Shown here: positions 6,203 to 7,085 of the stretch, piece by piece
Numbering within the stretch: position 1 is the stretch's first letter
Layout: each line of letters opens with the position of its first letter
Source of the DNA: Candidatus Kapaibacterium sp.
GTDB lineage: Bacteria > Bacteroidota > Ignavibacteria > Kapaibacteriales > UBA961
Direction of reading: 5' to 3'
NCBI GenBank assembly: GCA_023253875.1
Contig: JALRFC010000087.1
Location: 1-7,085, forward strand
Length of the DNA: 7,085 nt
Program-made: the position numbers and the translations under genes
Notes under the pieces: model-generated
What the model saw: only the letters and a program-made list of their open reading frames with translations
Told to the model about the DNA's origin: nothing
Databases searched by the model: none

Positions 6203-7045
6203 ATGTCATGGTTTTTGCGTTCCAAAAAGAATATCGAGCAGACTGAACAAAGAGATATGCCCGACGGACTCTTTGTGAAATGTCCTTCCTGCAATGACAT
6301 GATTTATCGCAAGCAATTCGAAGAGCAATTCTATACCTGCAATAAATGCGATCATCATTTTCGAATTACTGTCAAGGAATATATTGATATCCTCTTCGAT
6401 GAAGGAAGCTTCACGGAAACAGACATCAATGTTACTTCAACAGATCCTTTGAAATTTGTTGATACAAAGCCGTATGTGGACAGATTACGCGATGCAAAAA
6501 AACGTTCTGAATTGCATGATGCACTCACCATTGGGACCGGAAATATTCATGGTCGACCAATTTCTTTTGCATGTATGAATTTTGGTTTTGTCGGCGGTAG
6601 CATGGGTTCGGTTGTCGGCGAGAAATTCTATCGTGCTGCAAAAAGAGCCATCAAAGAACGCATGCCACTCATCGTGATTTCAACTTCGGGTGGAGCACGT
6701 ATGCAAGAAGCGGCTTTATCACTCATGCAAATGGCTAAAACAAGCGCGGTATTGAGTGAACTTGCCGAACAAAAATTACCATTCATTTCCGTAATTACCG
6801 ATCCAACCACGGGTGGCGTAAGCGCATCCTATGCAATGCTTGGAGATCTTATCATCGCGGAACCAAAAGCACTCATCGGTTTTGCCGGTCCCCGCGTTGT
6901 TGAACAAACCATTCGCAAAAAATTGCCCGAAGGTTTTCAGCGCTCAGAGTTTCTGCTCGAGCATGGATTTCTGGATATGATCGTACACAGAAAGGAAATG
7001 CGCGAAACACTGCATTCAGTGTTGAGCATGCTTCTCGACAAATAA
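6203..7045 (+). CDS. accD: Acetyl-CoA carboxylase carboxyltransferase subunit beta
   Basis: AccD pairs with AccA to form the carboxyltransferase that moves CO2 from carboxybiotin to acetyl-CoA, giving malonyl-CoA for fatty-acid synthesis in the cytoplasm. The 280-residue length is normal for bacterial AccD. The N-terminus MSWFLRSKK matches the family's MSW start and confirms the ATG at 6203. A four-Cys zinc ribbon follows (Cys27, Cys30, Cys46, Cys49). The crotonase-like core contains GGSMGSVVGEKF (131-142), TSGGARMQE (161-169) and DPTTGGVSASYAMLGD (200-215), whose glycine-rich turns form the oxyanion and CoA sites. GFAGPRVVEQTIR (226-238) and LPEGFQRSEFLLEHG (241-255) complete the family pattern. 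A weak purine-rich stretch (AGAGAG, 6190-6195) lies 7 nt upstream. It follows the ABC ATPase gene by 21 nt on the same strand and probably shares its transcript. AccA is not in the window. Confidence 0.97.
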   Translation: MSWFLRSKKNIEQTEQRDMPDGLFVKCPSCNDMIYRKQFEEQFYTCNKCDHHFRITVKEYIDILFDEGSFTETDINVTSTDPLKFVDTKPYVDRLRDAKKRSELHDALTIGTGNIHGRPISFACMNFGFVGGSMGSVVGEKFYRAAKRAIKERMPLIVISTSGGARMQEAALSLMQMAKTSAVLSELAEQKLPFISVITDPTTGGVSASYAMLGDLIIAEPKALIGFAGPRVVEQTIRKKLPEGFQRSEFLLEHGFLDMIVHRKEMRETLHSVLSMLLDK

Positions 7046-7047
7046 TC

Positions 7048-7058
7048 CACATCATGTG
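7048..7058. repeat. Short palindrome after accD
   Basis: CACAT-C-ATGTG is a perfect 5-bp inverted repeat around a single base, starting 3 nt after the accD stop. The one-base centre is too tight for an RNA hairpin and no T-run follows, so it is not a terminator. It could be a protein-binding site or chance. The remaining bases to 7085 hold nothing recognisable. Confidence 0.25.
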
Positions 7059-7085
7059 TATAACCTGAAATTCGCTTCCAGAGCT

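Noticed and set aside
7046..7085. Terminator after accD
   Set aside because: The only inverted repeat has a one-base centre and no T-run, so it does not fit a rho-independent terminator.

Overview
The window looks like a stretch of ordinary chromosome from a Gram-negative bacterium, most likely in the Bacteroidota/Chlorobiota (FCB) group. Three things point that way: the style of the valyl-tRNA synthetase N-terminus (GVL..GH..NNTIQD), mostly absent or weak Shine-Dalgarno sequences, and TAnnTTTG boxes (the Bacteroidota -7 promoter element) in the intergenic spacers. This placement is an inference from a few features. The family and genus cannot be read from the sequence.

Layout, left to right. 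(1) Positions 1-649, minus strand: the first 216 codons of valS, running off the left edge. (2) Positions 650-861: a divergent spacer with one candidate promoter for each direction. (3) Positions 862-2694 and 2691-3947, plus strand: a class C penicillin-binding protein (PBP4/DacB family, peptidase S13) with an unusual lysine-rich insertion, overlapping by 4 bp a seven-repeat PQQ-like beta-propeller probably exported as a lipoprotein. (4) Positions 3936-5255, minus strand: a polytopic MATE/MOP-superfamily membrane protein, tail to tail with the propeller gene with a 12-bp overlap. It resembles animal ANKH more than a typical drug exporter. (5) Positions 5256-5401: a second divergent spacer. (6) Positions 5402-6181 and 6203-7045, plus strand: a PhnC-like ABC ATPase without its permease or binding protein, then accD, the carboxyltransferase beta subunit of acetyl-CoA carboxylase. 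The last 40 bases are non-coding.

In function, the window combines translation (ValS), envelope and peptidoglycan work (PBP4, propeller lipoprotein, flippase-like exporter), solute transport (PhnC-like ATPase) and fatty-acid synthesis (AccD). Only two gene pairs look co-transcribed: dacB with the propeller gene, and phnC-like with accD.

I found no mobile element, CRISPR array, RNA gene or toxin/defence system, and no convincing evidence of a wholly new system. The observations most worth following are the lysine-rich insertion in the PBP4 homologue, the ANKH-like character of the membrane protein, the PBP4/beta-propeller coupling, and the orphan PhnC-like ATPase with an apparently near-leaderless start joined to accD.
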